A stretch of DNA of 7,042 bases from Alphaproteobacteria bacterium (lineage in GTDB: Bacteria > Pseudomonadota > Alphaproteobacteria > Micavibrionales > Micavibrionaceae), in NCBI GenBank assembly GCA_030639165.1, contig DAOWDF010000293.1, positions 1 to 7,042 on the forward strand. The letters are read 5' to 3'. Both the position numbers and the translations under genes were made by a program. The notes below the pieces were generated by a model. It did not search any database. It was not told the DNA's origin and saw only the letters and a list, made by a program, of their open reading frames with translations. Position 1 is the first letter of the stretch; every line of letters starts with the position of its first letter. Below are positions 1-7,042 of the stretch, piece by piece.

Positions 1-1538
1 TATCTTGCGCCATTCGCCTCAAGCAATTATCCGCTGATCTTAACGTATGTATATTGGAGAAAGGCTCAGAAGTTGGCGCGCATATCCTGTCGGGCGCTGT
101 GTTTGAGCCACGGGCATTGGACGAACTTATCCCTGATTGGGCGGATAAAGGCGCTCCACTGACCTGTGAAGCGAAAAAAGATAAATTCACGTTTCTGACA
201 AAAAACTCAGCCATTCCAATGCCTACGCCGCCGCAAATGCATAATAAGGGCAATTACATTATATCGCTTGGCAATCTATGCCGCTGGCTGGCAGAGCAAG
301 CAGAAAGCCTTGGGGTGGAAATATTCCCCGGATTTGCCGCTGCGGAAATATTATATAATGAGCAAGGCGCGGTTATCGGCGTTGCAACGGGTGATATGGG
401 GATAGATGCGGGGGGCAACAAGACCGAGCAATTCGAATCAGGAATGGAGCTGCATGCCAAACAAACCATATTTGCCGAAGGGTGTCATGGCTCGCTAACC
501 AAGAAATTGATTGAGAAATATAATCTACGTGAGAATAGCGATCCACAAACTTATGGTCTTGGAATAAAGGAAATTTGGGAGATTGACCCTAGCAAACATA
601 GCCAAGGTCTTTGCCAGCATACAATTGGCTGGCCGATGGATAGCCAGACTTATGGTGGATCATGGATTTATCATATGGAAGCTAACCAAATCTCGATCGG
701 TTTTGTGGTTGGGCTAGATTATAAAAATCCTTACCTGTCGCCTTACGAAGAGATGCAACGTTTTAAGACCCACTCTAAAATTAAGCCACTATTAGAGGGC
801 GGCAAGCGCATAGCATATGGAGCGCGCACATTGGTTGAAGGCGGGTTTCAATCTTTGCCAAAATTAACATTTGCAGGTGGCTTGCTAATTGGTGATACGG
901 CTGGATTTCTTAATGTGCCAAAGATTAAGGGCAACCATAGCGCCATGAAATCAGGAATGGTCGCGGCAGAGAGTATTTATAACGACCTCCAAGAGGGGGG
1001 ACAAGATTGGGGAAGCGAATGCACCTCTTATACTGATAACCTTAAAAAATCATGGCTGTGGAGTGAGCTGAAATCCGTACGTAATATTCGCGCTGGCTTC
1101 CATAAGGGGCTTTGGTCAGGGCTTATAAATGCAGCGATAGAAACTATTACTGGCGGGGCGCGGAAACATACGCTCAAAAACCATGCCGATCATATGCAGA
1201 CTGAAGATGCGGCGAAGCATAGCCCTATAAACTATCCTAAGGCCGATGGGGTTATTACATTTGATAAGCTGACATCGGTGCAACTATCGAATACTAATCA
1301 CGCGGAAAACCAGCTATGCCATCTGGAGCTAAAAGAGCCAGAATTTTCTGATATAGCCCCACGCTTTTGCCCTGCTGGAGTTTATGAAATTATAGAACAA
1401 GAAGGACAAGAGCCAAAATTTCAGATAAACTCTCAAAACTGTGTGCACTGTAAAACTTGTGATATAAAAGACCCAGATCAGAATATAAACTGGAATGTAC
1501 CACAAGGCGGAGATGGGCCTAACTACCCTAACATGTAG
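1..1538 (+). CDS. Electron transfer flavoprotein-ubiquinone oxidoreductase (ETF-QO), 5' truncated by window edge
   Basis: ETF-QO is an inner-membrane-associated FAD and 4Fe-4S enzyme that takes electrons from reduced ETF, filled by acyl-CoA and other dehydrogenases, and reduces ubiquinone. The reading frame is open from base 3, so the gene starts off the left edge; the TTG at 54 is an internal Leu codon in the family's ILEKGSEVGAHILSGAV stretch, not a start. Numbering from base 3, 511 residues are visible. Roughly 30-40 N-terminal residues, including the first FAD-binding GxGxxG, are missing. Visible marks are the FAEGCHGSL segment (about 157-164), the second flavin segment GDTAGFLNVPKIKGNHSAMK (about 297-316), and the C-terminal cluster ligands C456 (CPAGVYE), C480, C483 and C486 (CVHCKTCDIKDP). 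It ends with the family's typical QGGDGPNYPNM. The 26-base gap to the TPR gene suggests co-transcription. Family identity is very secure. Confidence 0.96.
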   Translation, partial: SCAIRLKQLSADLNVCILEKGSEVGAHILSGAVFEPRALDELIPDWADKGAPLTCEAKKDKFTFLTKNSAIPMPTPPQMHNKGNYIISLGNLCRWLAEQAESLGVEIFPGFAAAEILYNEQGAVIGVATGDMGIDAGGNKTEQFESGMELHAKQTIFAEGCHGSLTKKLIEKYNLRENSDPQTYGLGIKEIWEIDPSKHSQGLCQHTIGWPMDSQTYGGSWIYHMEANQISIGFVVGLDYKNPYLSPYEEMQRFKTHSKIKPLLEGGKRIAYGARTLVEGGFQSLPKLTFAGGLLIGDTAGFLNVPKIKGNHSAMKSGMVAAESIYNDLQEGGQDWGSECTSYTDNLKKSWLWSELKSVRNIRAGFHKGLWSGLINAAIETITGGARKHTLKNHADHMQTEDAAKHSPINYPKADGVITFDKLTSVQLSNTNHAENQLCHLELKEPEFSDIAPRFCPAGVYEIIEQEGQEPKFQINSQNCVHCKTCDIKDPDQNINWNVPQGGDGPNYPNM

Positions 1539-1547
1539 ATATAATTT

Positions 1548-1552
1548 AAGGA
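1548..1552 (+). promoter_or_regulatory. Probable ribosome binding site of the TPR gene
   Basis: AAGGA lies 12 bases before the ATG at 1565, which is somewhat long spacing. An in-frame TAA at 1547 with no start codon between it and 1565 makes this ATG the first possible start. The site sits in the 26-base gap after the ETF-QO stop. No promoter is evident in that gap, so read-through from ETF-QO is likely. Confidence 0.55.
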
Positions 1553-1564
1553 TATTTCAAGTAT

Positions 1565-3208
1565 ATGAAACGCTTTTTTAATACTAATGTTGCCATTATA
1601 GCATTATGCACTTCTATATTCTCATATAATGTAGAAGCGGCTGATATTCATTCTGGAGATTATCTGGCTAGCCATTTTGCGCAAACTAATAATGATTGGG
1701 AAAATGCCCATAAATATATCAGTTCATTGATAAATACAGAAAATGTTCCTTTAAATACATTACAACGAGCTATGATATTAGCTATGGGTTCAGGAAACCC
1801 CAATAGCGCGCTAGAGATAGCTAATAGAATCAAGTCTGAAAACCCCGACATCAAAGATACTGTTACAGAATTTTTTATAATAGCGGAATCATTCAAAAAT
1901 AAAGACTATAAGAAGACTTTAGAATTACTAAATAATTTGCCTAATGATGGGACTGTTAACTTTGTAAGACCCTTTATTCAAGGCTGGCTGGATGCTGCGC
2001 AAGGCGTTATTAATATAAAAGATTTACAAGAGAACACAGCTCAACTTTATCACGGTATTTTAATTTCTGACTTTTTAGGTGAACATGAAGAAATAGAAAC
2101 CCTGATAGACAAATCTTTAAAATCCGAACATATAACCACTAATGACCTTCACCAAATTGCAAATATATATGGACATATTGGTAATAAATCCAAGGCTATA
2201 AATATCTATAAGATGATATTAGAAAGTGATCCTGACAATACAAAAATAACCAAAAGCATCAAGGATATAGAACAAGGGACTAACCATCAGCTTTTCAATA
2301 AATTAGTTAGTGCAAATAGTGGCATGTCTAAAGCATTTCTGGATATTGCAAGCATTCTATACAATGAGGGCAATAGTGAAAGCTCGCGCATTTTCGCTCA
2401 TATTTCTCTGTATATTGATCCAGATATGGAAGGTACTAAGTTATTACTTGCCAAATTAGATAGCGATAACAAACAATATAAAGAAGCTATCTCTCATTAT
2501 AATTCTATACCAAAATCGGATGATAGATATATAACTGCCCAACATAGAATAGTAGATATTTATGAATTAACAGGGGAGTTTGATAAGGCTCTTGACCTAC
2601 TAAAGGAGATATCGGTCAAACATAATGAAGCCGAGACCATGATAAAAATCGGCGATATCTACAGAAACAAAGAAAACTTCAAGATGGCACTAGAATTCTA
2701 TGATAAAGCCGTTGAAAAAATTGGCGGAACAGTTACTGCTGATTATTGGCACTTGCATTATGTTCGCGGCATAGCTTATGAGCAAAATGATGACTGGAAA
2801 CGCGCCGAAGCCGAATTAAAGGCAGCTCTAACGTTTCAGCCTGACCACCCTTATATATTAAATTATCTTGGATATGCTTGGGCTGATAAGGGAGTTAACC
2901 TGCAAGAATCACTTGAAATGATTAAAAGAGCCGTTGATTTACAACCATCTGATGGCTATATCACGGACTCATTGGGCTGGGCAATGTATAGAGTTGAGGA
3001 TTATGAAAACGCTGTACCTGTTTTAGAACGCGCGGTAGAACTTATGCCATATGACCCAACAATAAATGATCACCTAGGAGATGCCTATTGGCAAGTTGGA
3101 AGATCTTTAGAGGCTAATTTTCAATGGCAACGCGCTAAAAACCACTCGAAAGATGCAGTAAAAGTAAAAGAATTAGAGCAAAAAATAACTACTGGTCTAG
3201 TTGAATGA
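1565..3208 (+). CDS. Exported tetratricopeptide-repeat protein of unknown function
   Basis: The 547-residue protein begins with a likely Sec signal peptide: MKRFF, a hydrophobic core around 9-20, and a VEA|A cleavage site near residue 25. It lacks a lipobox cysteine at that site, so it is probably periplasmic or secreted rather than a lipoprotein. TPR-like units are visible near 194-225, 319-354, 356-388, 395-428, 429-463, 464-497 and 498-531. The last four are the clearest, with YLGYAWADKG, DSLGWAMYR and NDHLGDAYWQVGR. These match a C-terminal block that I know from alphaproteobacterial TPR proteins encoded beside ispE. The N-terminal half is more divergent. TPRs are protein-binding scaffolds, so a partner is likely, but none can be named. 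The gene reads visibly AT-richer than its neighbours. Its stop overlaps the ispE start (ATGA), implying translational coupling. Confidence 0.85.
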   Translation: MKRFFNTNVAIIALCTSIFSYNVEAADIHSGDYLASHFAQTNNDWENAHKYISSLINTENVPLNTLQRAMILAMGSGNPNSALEIANRIKSENPDIKDTVTEFFIIAESFKNKDYKKTLELLNNLPNDGTVNFVRPFIQGWLDAAQGVINIKDLQENTAQLYHGILISDFLGEHEEIETLIDKSLKSEHITTNDLHQIANIYGHIGNKSKAINIYKMILESDPDNTKITKSIKDIEQGTNHQLFNKLVSANSGMSKAFLDIASILYNEGNSESSRIFAHISLYIDPDMEGTKLLLAKLDSDNKQYKEAISHYNSIPKSDDRYITAQHRIVDIYELTGEFDKALDLLKEISVKHNEAETMIKIGDIYRNKENFKMALEFYDKAVEKIGGTVTADYWHLHYVRGIAYEQNDDWKRAEAELKAALTFQPDHPYILNYLGYAWADKGVNLQESLEMIKRAVDLQPSDGYITDSLGWAMYRVEDYENAVPVLERAVELMPYDPTINDHLGDAYWQVGRSLEANFQWQRAKNHSKDAVKVKELEQKITTGLVE

Positions 3209-4125
3209 GTAAACCAACAGATAGTAAAAAAACGAAAATTATTACGGTTTTTGCACCAGCCAAGATTAATTTATTTCTGCATTTAACAGGAAAATTGAGC
3301 AACGGATACCACACTCTGGACTCGCTTGTGAGCTTTGCGGATATCGGCGATCATATTAGCATAGAGCCTGCAAAATCATTTTCATTTCATGTCACTGGAG
3401 AATTTGCCGAGTCGTTTAATAATGATGAAAAAGCCTCATGTATAGATGGAGGTAATCTGGTTATAAAGGCGGCGCGCGGGCTATCTCAAATAGTTGATAA
3501 GGCGCTTAATGTTAAAATAACACTCACCAAGAATCTACCTCTAGCATCTGGAATTGGCGGTGGATCATCTGACGCTGCGGCTACTATATGGGGCTTGCAG
3601 GAATTTTGGGGTCTGGCTCATGATGCAAATTATATGCCCTCACTCACAAAGAAATTAGGCGCAGATGTGCCTGTATGCCTGTATTGTAGACCAAGCCTTA
3701 TGCGCGGGATAGGTGATGAAATCACGCCTGCACCTGAAATGCCAGAGATTCCTATATTGCTCATTAACCCATTGGTTTCGTGCTCTACTGCGGATATATT
3801 CTTGCACCATAATGGTGATTTTAAAAAAGATATATCATTGCCAGATAAATTTAGTTCAGCAAATGATTTGGTGAAAACATTGGAGTCTCTGGATAATGAT
3901 TTATTTAATCCATCTATAAAATTAGTACCCGAAATAAGTAATATTATGAACGCGCTTTCAACCCAGCAAAAATGCATATTTTCCCGTATGAGTGGTTCGG
4001 GGGCGACTTGTTTTGGCTTATTTGAAACCATGAAAGATGCTCAACAATCAGCAGAAAATATTGCTAAAGATAATCCTGATTGGTGGATTAAAACCGGCTG
4101 GCTCAATCGCCCTGAGCGTTACTAA
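3205..4125 (+). CDS. ispE: 4-diphosphocytidyl-2-C-methyl-D-erythritol kinase (IspE)
   Basis: IspE is the GHMP-family kinase of the non-mevalonate (MEP) pathway. It phosphorylates CDP-ME with ATP to give CDP-ME 2-phosphate in the cytosol. The 306 residues are close to full family length. Visible signatures are APAKINLFLHLTGK (18-30, with catalytic-site Lys20), NGYHTLDSL (33-41), the glycine-rich ATP loop LASGIGGGSSDAA (113-125), the catalytic Asp154 in GADVPV, and the C-terminal SGSGATCFG motif (263-271). The start ATG overlaps the TGA of the TPR gene. No good Shine-Dalgarno precedes it, so initiation probably depends on ribosomes finishing the TPR gene. The last 23 bases overlap the end of the convergent efflux gene. 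The organism therefore probably makes isoprenoids, including quinone side chains, through the MEP route. Confidence 0.96.
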   Translation: MSKPTDSKKTKIITVFAPAKINLFLHLTGKLSNGYHTLDSLVSFADIGDHISIEPAKSFSFHVTGEFAESFNNDEKASCIDGGNLVIKAARGLSQIVDKALNVKITLTKNLPLASGIGGGSSDAAATIWGLQEFWGLAHDANYMPSLTKKLGADVPVCLYCRPSLMRGIGDEITPAPEMPEIPILLINPLVSCSTADIFLHHNGDFKKDISLPDKFSSANDLVKTLESLDNDLFNPSIKLVPEISNIMNALSTQQKCIFSRMSGSGATCFGLFETMKDAQQSAENIAKDNPDWWIKTGWLNRPERY

Positions 4126-7042
4126 GATTCAGCCTCTTGCCCATATATATTGTATAAATCACAGGGATAAGGATAAGCGTTAAAATGGTTGTGCTCGCCA
4201 TTCCGCCAACCATTGGCAGGGCGATGCGGCGCATAACATCAGCTCCAGCTCCATCGGTGAAGAATATCGGCGCTAGACCTAAAAATATAGTGCTTACAGT
4301 CATAAGCTTAGGGCGCAGGCGTTGGATTGCTCCACGGCGGACATTTTCTACTAACTCATCCAGAGTTTTTGGCCAATTATCGCGCATTTCGTGATCTATA
4401 TAGATCAACATAATGATCGCTGTCTCAACGGCTATACCTGAAAGAGCGATAAATCCAACGGCTACGGCCACAGAGAAGCTATAGCCCGCAAGCCACACGC
4501 CCCATACTCCTCCAATAACGCCAAAAGGCACAGACAGCATGATCAGAGCGGTACGATCCCAAGCGCCAAAATGTAAATAAAGCAATGTCAATATAATCAG
4601 CAAAGTTGCGGGCACGGCTATTTTCAAACGCTCATTCGCTTCTTGCATTTGCTCAAACTGGCCAGATAATTTCAGGGAATAACCAGCAGGAAGTTCTGCG
4701 CTTTTTAGAGCCTCACGCAGATCATTGGCATAGGAGCCAATATCGCGCCCTTCAATATCAACAAAAACCCAGCCATTAAGCCGCGCATCTTCTGATCTAA
4801 TCATTGAAGGGCCTTCATTGATACGTATTTCAGCGAGGGTCGATAGTGGAATATGCGCGCCCATCGGACTTGGAACAAGAATATAATCAAGATCAGATAC
4901 ATGCTCTCTAAACTGGCGATCATAGCGCAGAATAATCGGATAGCGCTCGCGCCCTTCTACTACTTCATCCAAAGTAATACCGCCCAAAGTAGTTTGAATA
5001 ACGTCCTGCACGGTCTTTATAGATATTCCATATCTAGCGATCTCCCTGCGGTTTGGAATTATCTCGATATATTTACCGCCTACAACTCGGTCAGCTATTG
5101 CACTGCGCGTGCCATCGACTTTTTGCGCGATCACTTCTATATCTTTGGCGATTTTATCGATTTTCTCTAAATCATTGCCTGAGATTTTAATGCCGATAGC
5201 TGTGCGAATCCCAGTAGTAAGCATATCCAGCCTGATCTTAATCGGATAGCCCCATGAATTCATCATTCCAGGAAGACCTACCCTCTCATTCATCTCGGCT
5301 GTTAATTTCTTTATGGTCATGCCATCTCGCCACTCGGATTTAGGTTTGAGCTTGATCCATGTTTCTATCATAGCCAAAGGTGCAGGGTCAGTCGCCGTAT
5401 CGCTGCGTCCCGCCTTGGCAAAGGCCTGCTCGACCTCGGGGATAGCCATTATCTGACGATTAGTCACTTGCAATATCTCACGCGCCTTAGTGATGGAAAC
5501 CCCTGGCAGGGTCATCGGCATATATAGCAAGCTACCCTCATTAAGCGGGGGCATAAATTCGCTTCCTAATTTTGATGCAGGGATTAGCGTACTTGCTAAT
5601 GCTGCAACGGCCAGAACGACTGTAAGTTTGCGCCATTTTAATGCTAAGTTTAGAAATGGACGATATAGGATAATAAAGAATAAATTAAGCGGGTTTTTAT
5701 TCTCATGTCTAATCTTACCCTTGATTAAAAGAACCATAAGCACAGGAACAAGAGTTACTGAAAGGATACTTGCAGCTGCCATAGCGTAGGTCTTAGTGTA
5801 TGCTAATGGGGTGAATAATTTTGCTGACTGCCCAGTAAGTGCAAATACTGGGAAGAATGAAACTGTGATAATAAGCAGAGAGAAAAACAGCCCCGGCCCT
5901 ACTTCTTTTGCGGCGCTGATAATGGCATAGCGTCGTTGCTCCTCTATTGACACCCCTGCCCCAATCGTCACCCCCGCCTTGTGCGGGGGTCTGGCCTTCG
6001 CTGACTCCAGATCCCCGCACAAGGCGGGGATGACATTAGAATCATCATCTCCAATATCAGCAAGCTTTCGATGCGCATTTTCAACCATAACAATCGAAGC
6101 ATCAACCATCGCGCCAATAGCAATTGCTATCCCGCCCAGCGACATAATATTCGCTGTGATCCCTTGCATCGACATGACCAAAAATGCCGCTAATATCCCC
6201 AGCGGTAAAGTGATGACCGCAACCAAGGCACTACGTGCGTGGAGCAAAAATAAGAAGATAATAAGCGCCACCATTAGGCTTTCTTCGATTAGTTTATCCT
6301 TCAAGAAATCAACCGAATCTTCGATAAGCTCGCTGCGATCATAAATAATCTTAATTTCTACACCTGCGGGCAAGCCCTGCTTTACGCTCTCAAGGCGCTG
6401 CTTTACATTATGTATGACATCCAAAGCATTACCGCCTGGGCGCATTACAACAATGCCGCCAACTACTTCACCAACGCCGTTAAGCTCAGCTACGCCTCGT
6501 CGCAATCCTGCTCCCTCGACCACTCTGCCAATATCGGCAATAGTTATCGGCGTACCATCAATGGATTTAATCACCGCTTGTTCAAGATCTTGTGGGTTTT
6601 CTAAATAACCAAAGGAGCGGATTAGATATTCACTTTCCGCCATCTCCATGGTGCGCCCGCCAGTTTCCTGATTAGCAGAGCGCGTGGCCTCTATCACATC
6701 TTTGAGCGATACATTGAACGAGCGTAATTTATTCGGATCAACTAGAACCTGATATTCCTTAACAAAGCCGCCAACGCTTGCGACTTCGGCAACACCGTCT
6801 ATGGTGGCCAGCTCGAACTTTACAAACCAATCCTGAATAGAGCGGAGCTGTGCCAAATCATGTGATCCTGTGCGATCATAAAGCGCATATTGAAATACCC
6901 AGCCAACCCCCGTTGCATCAGGCCCTAGCTCTGGCCTTACCCCTTCAGGAAGGTCGCCTCTAACTTGCGATAGAGACTCAAGAACGCGGCTCCGCGCCCA
7001 ATACATATCTGTATTATCCTCGAATATGATATAGACAAAGGA
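4103..7042 (-). CDS. cusA: CusA/SilA-type Cu(I)/Ag(I) efflux RND transporter, 5' truncated by window edge
   Basis: This is the inner-membrane proton-driven pump of a tripartite heavy-metal exporter (HME-RND). The frame stays open to the right edge; the ATG at 7006 is internal (SFVYIIFEDNTDMYWARSR). Of about 1,050 residues, 979 are visible; TM1 and roughly 85-90 N-terminal residues are missing. Visible numbering starts at base 7042. TM4 carries the proton-relay Asp314 in AIGAMVDASIVMVENAH, typical of the Cu/Ag subgroup rather than CzcA. Aligned by eye to E. coli CusA, the metal triad is present: M508, M558 and M607 for M573, M623 and M672. Pairs M300/M937, M312/M421 and M319/M436 match M391/M1009, M403/M486 and M410/M501. 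The M271/M755 pair is replaced by L180 and T690. The TM4-TM5 cytoplasmic loop is about 26 residues longer than in E. coli because a palindromic repeat is translated within it (residues 337-359). No frameshift or internal stop is seen. Confidence 0.94.
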   Translation of the reverse strand, partial: SFVYIIFEDNTDMYWARSRVLESLSQVRGDLPEGVRPELGPDATGVGWVFQYALYDRTGSHDLAQLRSIQDWFVKFELATIDGVAEVASVGGFVKEYQVLVDPNKLRSFNVSLKDVIEATRSANQETGGRTMEMAESEYLIRSFGYLENPQDLEQAVIKSIDGTPITIADIGRVVEGAGLRRGVAELNGVGEVVGGIVVMRPGGNALDVIHNVKQRLESVKQGLPAGVEIKIIYDRSELIEDSVDFLKDKLIEESLMVALIIFLFLLHARSALVAVITLPLGILAAFLVMSMQGITANIMSLGGIAIAIGAMVDASIVMVENAHRKLADIGDDDSNVIPALCGDLESAKARPPHKAGVTIGAGVSIEEQRRYAIISAAKEVGPGLFFSLLIITVSFFPVFALTGQSAKLFTPLAYTKTYAMAAASILSVTLVPVLMVLLIKGKIRHENKNPLNLFFIILYRPFLNLALKWRKLTVVLAVAALASTLIPASKLGSEFMPPLNEGSLLYMPMTLPGVSITKAREILQVTNRQIMAIPEVEQAFAKAGRSDTATDPAPLAMIETWIKLKPKSEWRDGMTIKKLTAEMNERVGLPGMMNSWGYPIKIRLDMLTTGIRTAIGIKISGNDLEKIDKIAKDIEVIAQKVDGTRSAIADRVVGGKYIEIIPNRREIARYGISIKTVQDVIQTTLGGITLDEVVEGRERYPIILRYDRQFREHVSDLDYILVPSPMGAHIPLSTLAEIRINEGPSMIRSEDARLNGWVFVDIEGRDIGSYANDLREALKSAELPAGYSLKLSGQFEQMQEANERLKIAVPATLLIILTLLYLHFGAWDRTALIMLSVPFGVIGGVWGVWLAGYSFSVAVAVGFIALSGIAVETAIIMLIYIDHEMRDNWPKTLDELVENVRRGAIQRLRPKLMTVSTIFLGLAPIFFTDGAGADVMRRIALPMVGGMASTTILTLILIPVIYTIYMGKRLNLSNAQGD
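5971..5989. repeat. Small hairpin inside the left arm of the palindrome
   Basis: A 7-base stem (5971-5977 with 5983-5989, CCCCCGC and GCGGGGG) encloses the 5-base loop CTTGT. Each arm can therefore fold on its own as well as pair with the other arm. Confidence 0.75.
6012..6030. repeat. Small hairpin inside the right arm of the palindrome
   Basis: A 7-base stem (6012-6018 with 6024-6030, TCCCCGC and GCGGGGA) encloses the loop ACAAG, mirroring the left-arm hairpin. At the ends of these stems the two mismatches between the long arms (5971/6030 and 5989/6012) keep pairing intact within each small hairpin. This suggests that the small hairpins are themselves maintained. Confidence 0.75.

Larger units (their letters stand above)
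5967..6034. repeat. GC-rich palindromic element inserted in frame within cusA
   Basis: The left arm (5967-5994) and right arm (6007-6034) are inverted repeats of 28 bases with 26 matches, around a 12-base loop (5995-6006). Mismatches fall at 5971/6030 and 5989/6012. The GC-rich arms stand out from the AT-richer surroundings. On the minus strand the element begins exactly on a codon and is translated as 23 residues starting VIPALCGD and ending PPHKAGVT, in the TM4-TM5 loop of the pump. Three of the six frames have no stop, two more close only at the final codon, and one has a stop inside. This suits insertion into coding DNA. It resembles in type the Rickettsia and Wolbachia palindromic elements and the dispersed VIPA/KAG-encoding repeats of proteobacteria. 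Only one copy is in the window, so mobility is inferred. Confidence 0.85.

Noticed and set aside
54..56. TTG as the start of ETF-QO
   Set aside because: The frame is open upstream to base 3, and the upstream residues (AIRLKQL...VCI) match the family, so this is an internal Leu codon of a gene that begins outside the window.
3630..4031. 133-residue open frame on the minus strand inside ispE
   Set aside because: It lies fully inside a well-supported gene on the other strand and shows no recognisable motif, so it is a shadow.
4101..4117. Hairpin GCTCA/TGAGC as a terminator of ispE or cusA
   Set aside because: The stem is only 5 bp with a 7-base loop, and no T-run follows on either strand.
4853..5170. 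105-residue open frame on the plus strand inside cusA
   Set aside because: It is antisense to a conserved periplasmic domain of the pump and has no motif or ribosome binding context.
5967..6034. The palindrome as an intrinsic terminator or as evidence of a broken pump gene
   Set aside because: No T-run follows on either strand, and the reading frame continues without stop or frameshift into conserved TM5 sequence.
5979..6344. 121-residue open frame on the plus strand inside cusA, starting in the palindrome
   Set aside because: It is low-complexity, rich in Ser, Ala and Ile, and antisense to conserved TM regions. Its openness comes from the codon pattern of the pump and the stop-poor palindrome.
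7004..7006. ATG as the start of the efflux gene
   Set aside because: Twelve further codons to the window edge read SFVYIIFEDNTD, a conserved part of CusA, so the Met is internal.

Overview
The window looks like a piece of an alphaproteobacterial chromosome of low-to-middle GC. The evidence is a C-terminal-cluster ETF-QO, a secreted TPR protein with an alphaproteobacterial-type C-terminal repeat block, and ispE in tight same-strand order. An in-frame palindromic repeat of the kind best known from Rickettsia and Wolbachia also fits. The lineage below class cannot be fixed from this sequence. The window is almost entirely coding: the only gap between genes is 26 bases, and I see no RNA gene, insertion sequence, CRISPR array or origin.

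Layout. The plus strand (1-4125) carries three genes in one probable transcription unit. First is the 3' nine-tenths of electron transfer flavoprotein-ubiquinone oxidoreductase (1-1538, start off the left edge). Next is a 547-residue exported TPR protein (1565-3208). Last is 4-diphosphocytidyl-2-C-methyl-D-erythritol kinase, ispE (3205-4125), whose start codon overlaps the TPR stop. The minus strand (7042-4103) carries most of a CusA/SilA-type Cu(I)/Ag(I) RND efflux pump. Its start lies off the right edge, and its stop overlaps the end of ispE tail-to-tail by 23 bases.

How the genes work together. ETF-QO feeds electrons from flavoprotein dehydrogenases into the ubiquinone pool. IspE makes a precursor for isoprenoids, which include the quinone side chain. 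The link through quinone is an inference, and the TPR protein between them has no assigned function. The efflux gene belongs to a separate, oppositely transcribed metal-resistance unit; cusB and cusC partners would be expected beyond the right edge.

Most notable observation. A 68-base, near-perfect GC-rich palindrome (5967-6034, 28-base arms with two mismatches) lies inside cusA. It is translated in frame as 23 extra residues in the cytoplasmic loop between transmembrane helices 4 and 5. Each arm also contains a smaller hairpin. This looks like a small mobile palindromic element that has entered a protein gene without breaking it. The pump keeps the metal-binding methionine triad and three of the four methionine pairs known from E. 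coli CusA, but both members of the fourth pair are replaced. I found no wholly new multi-gene system here.
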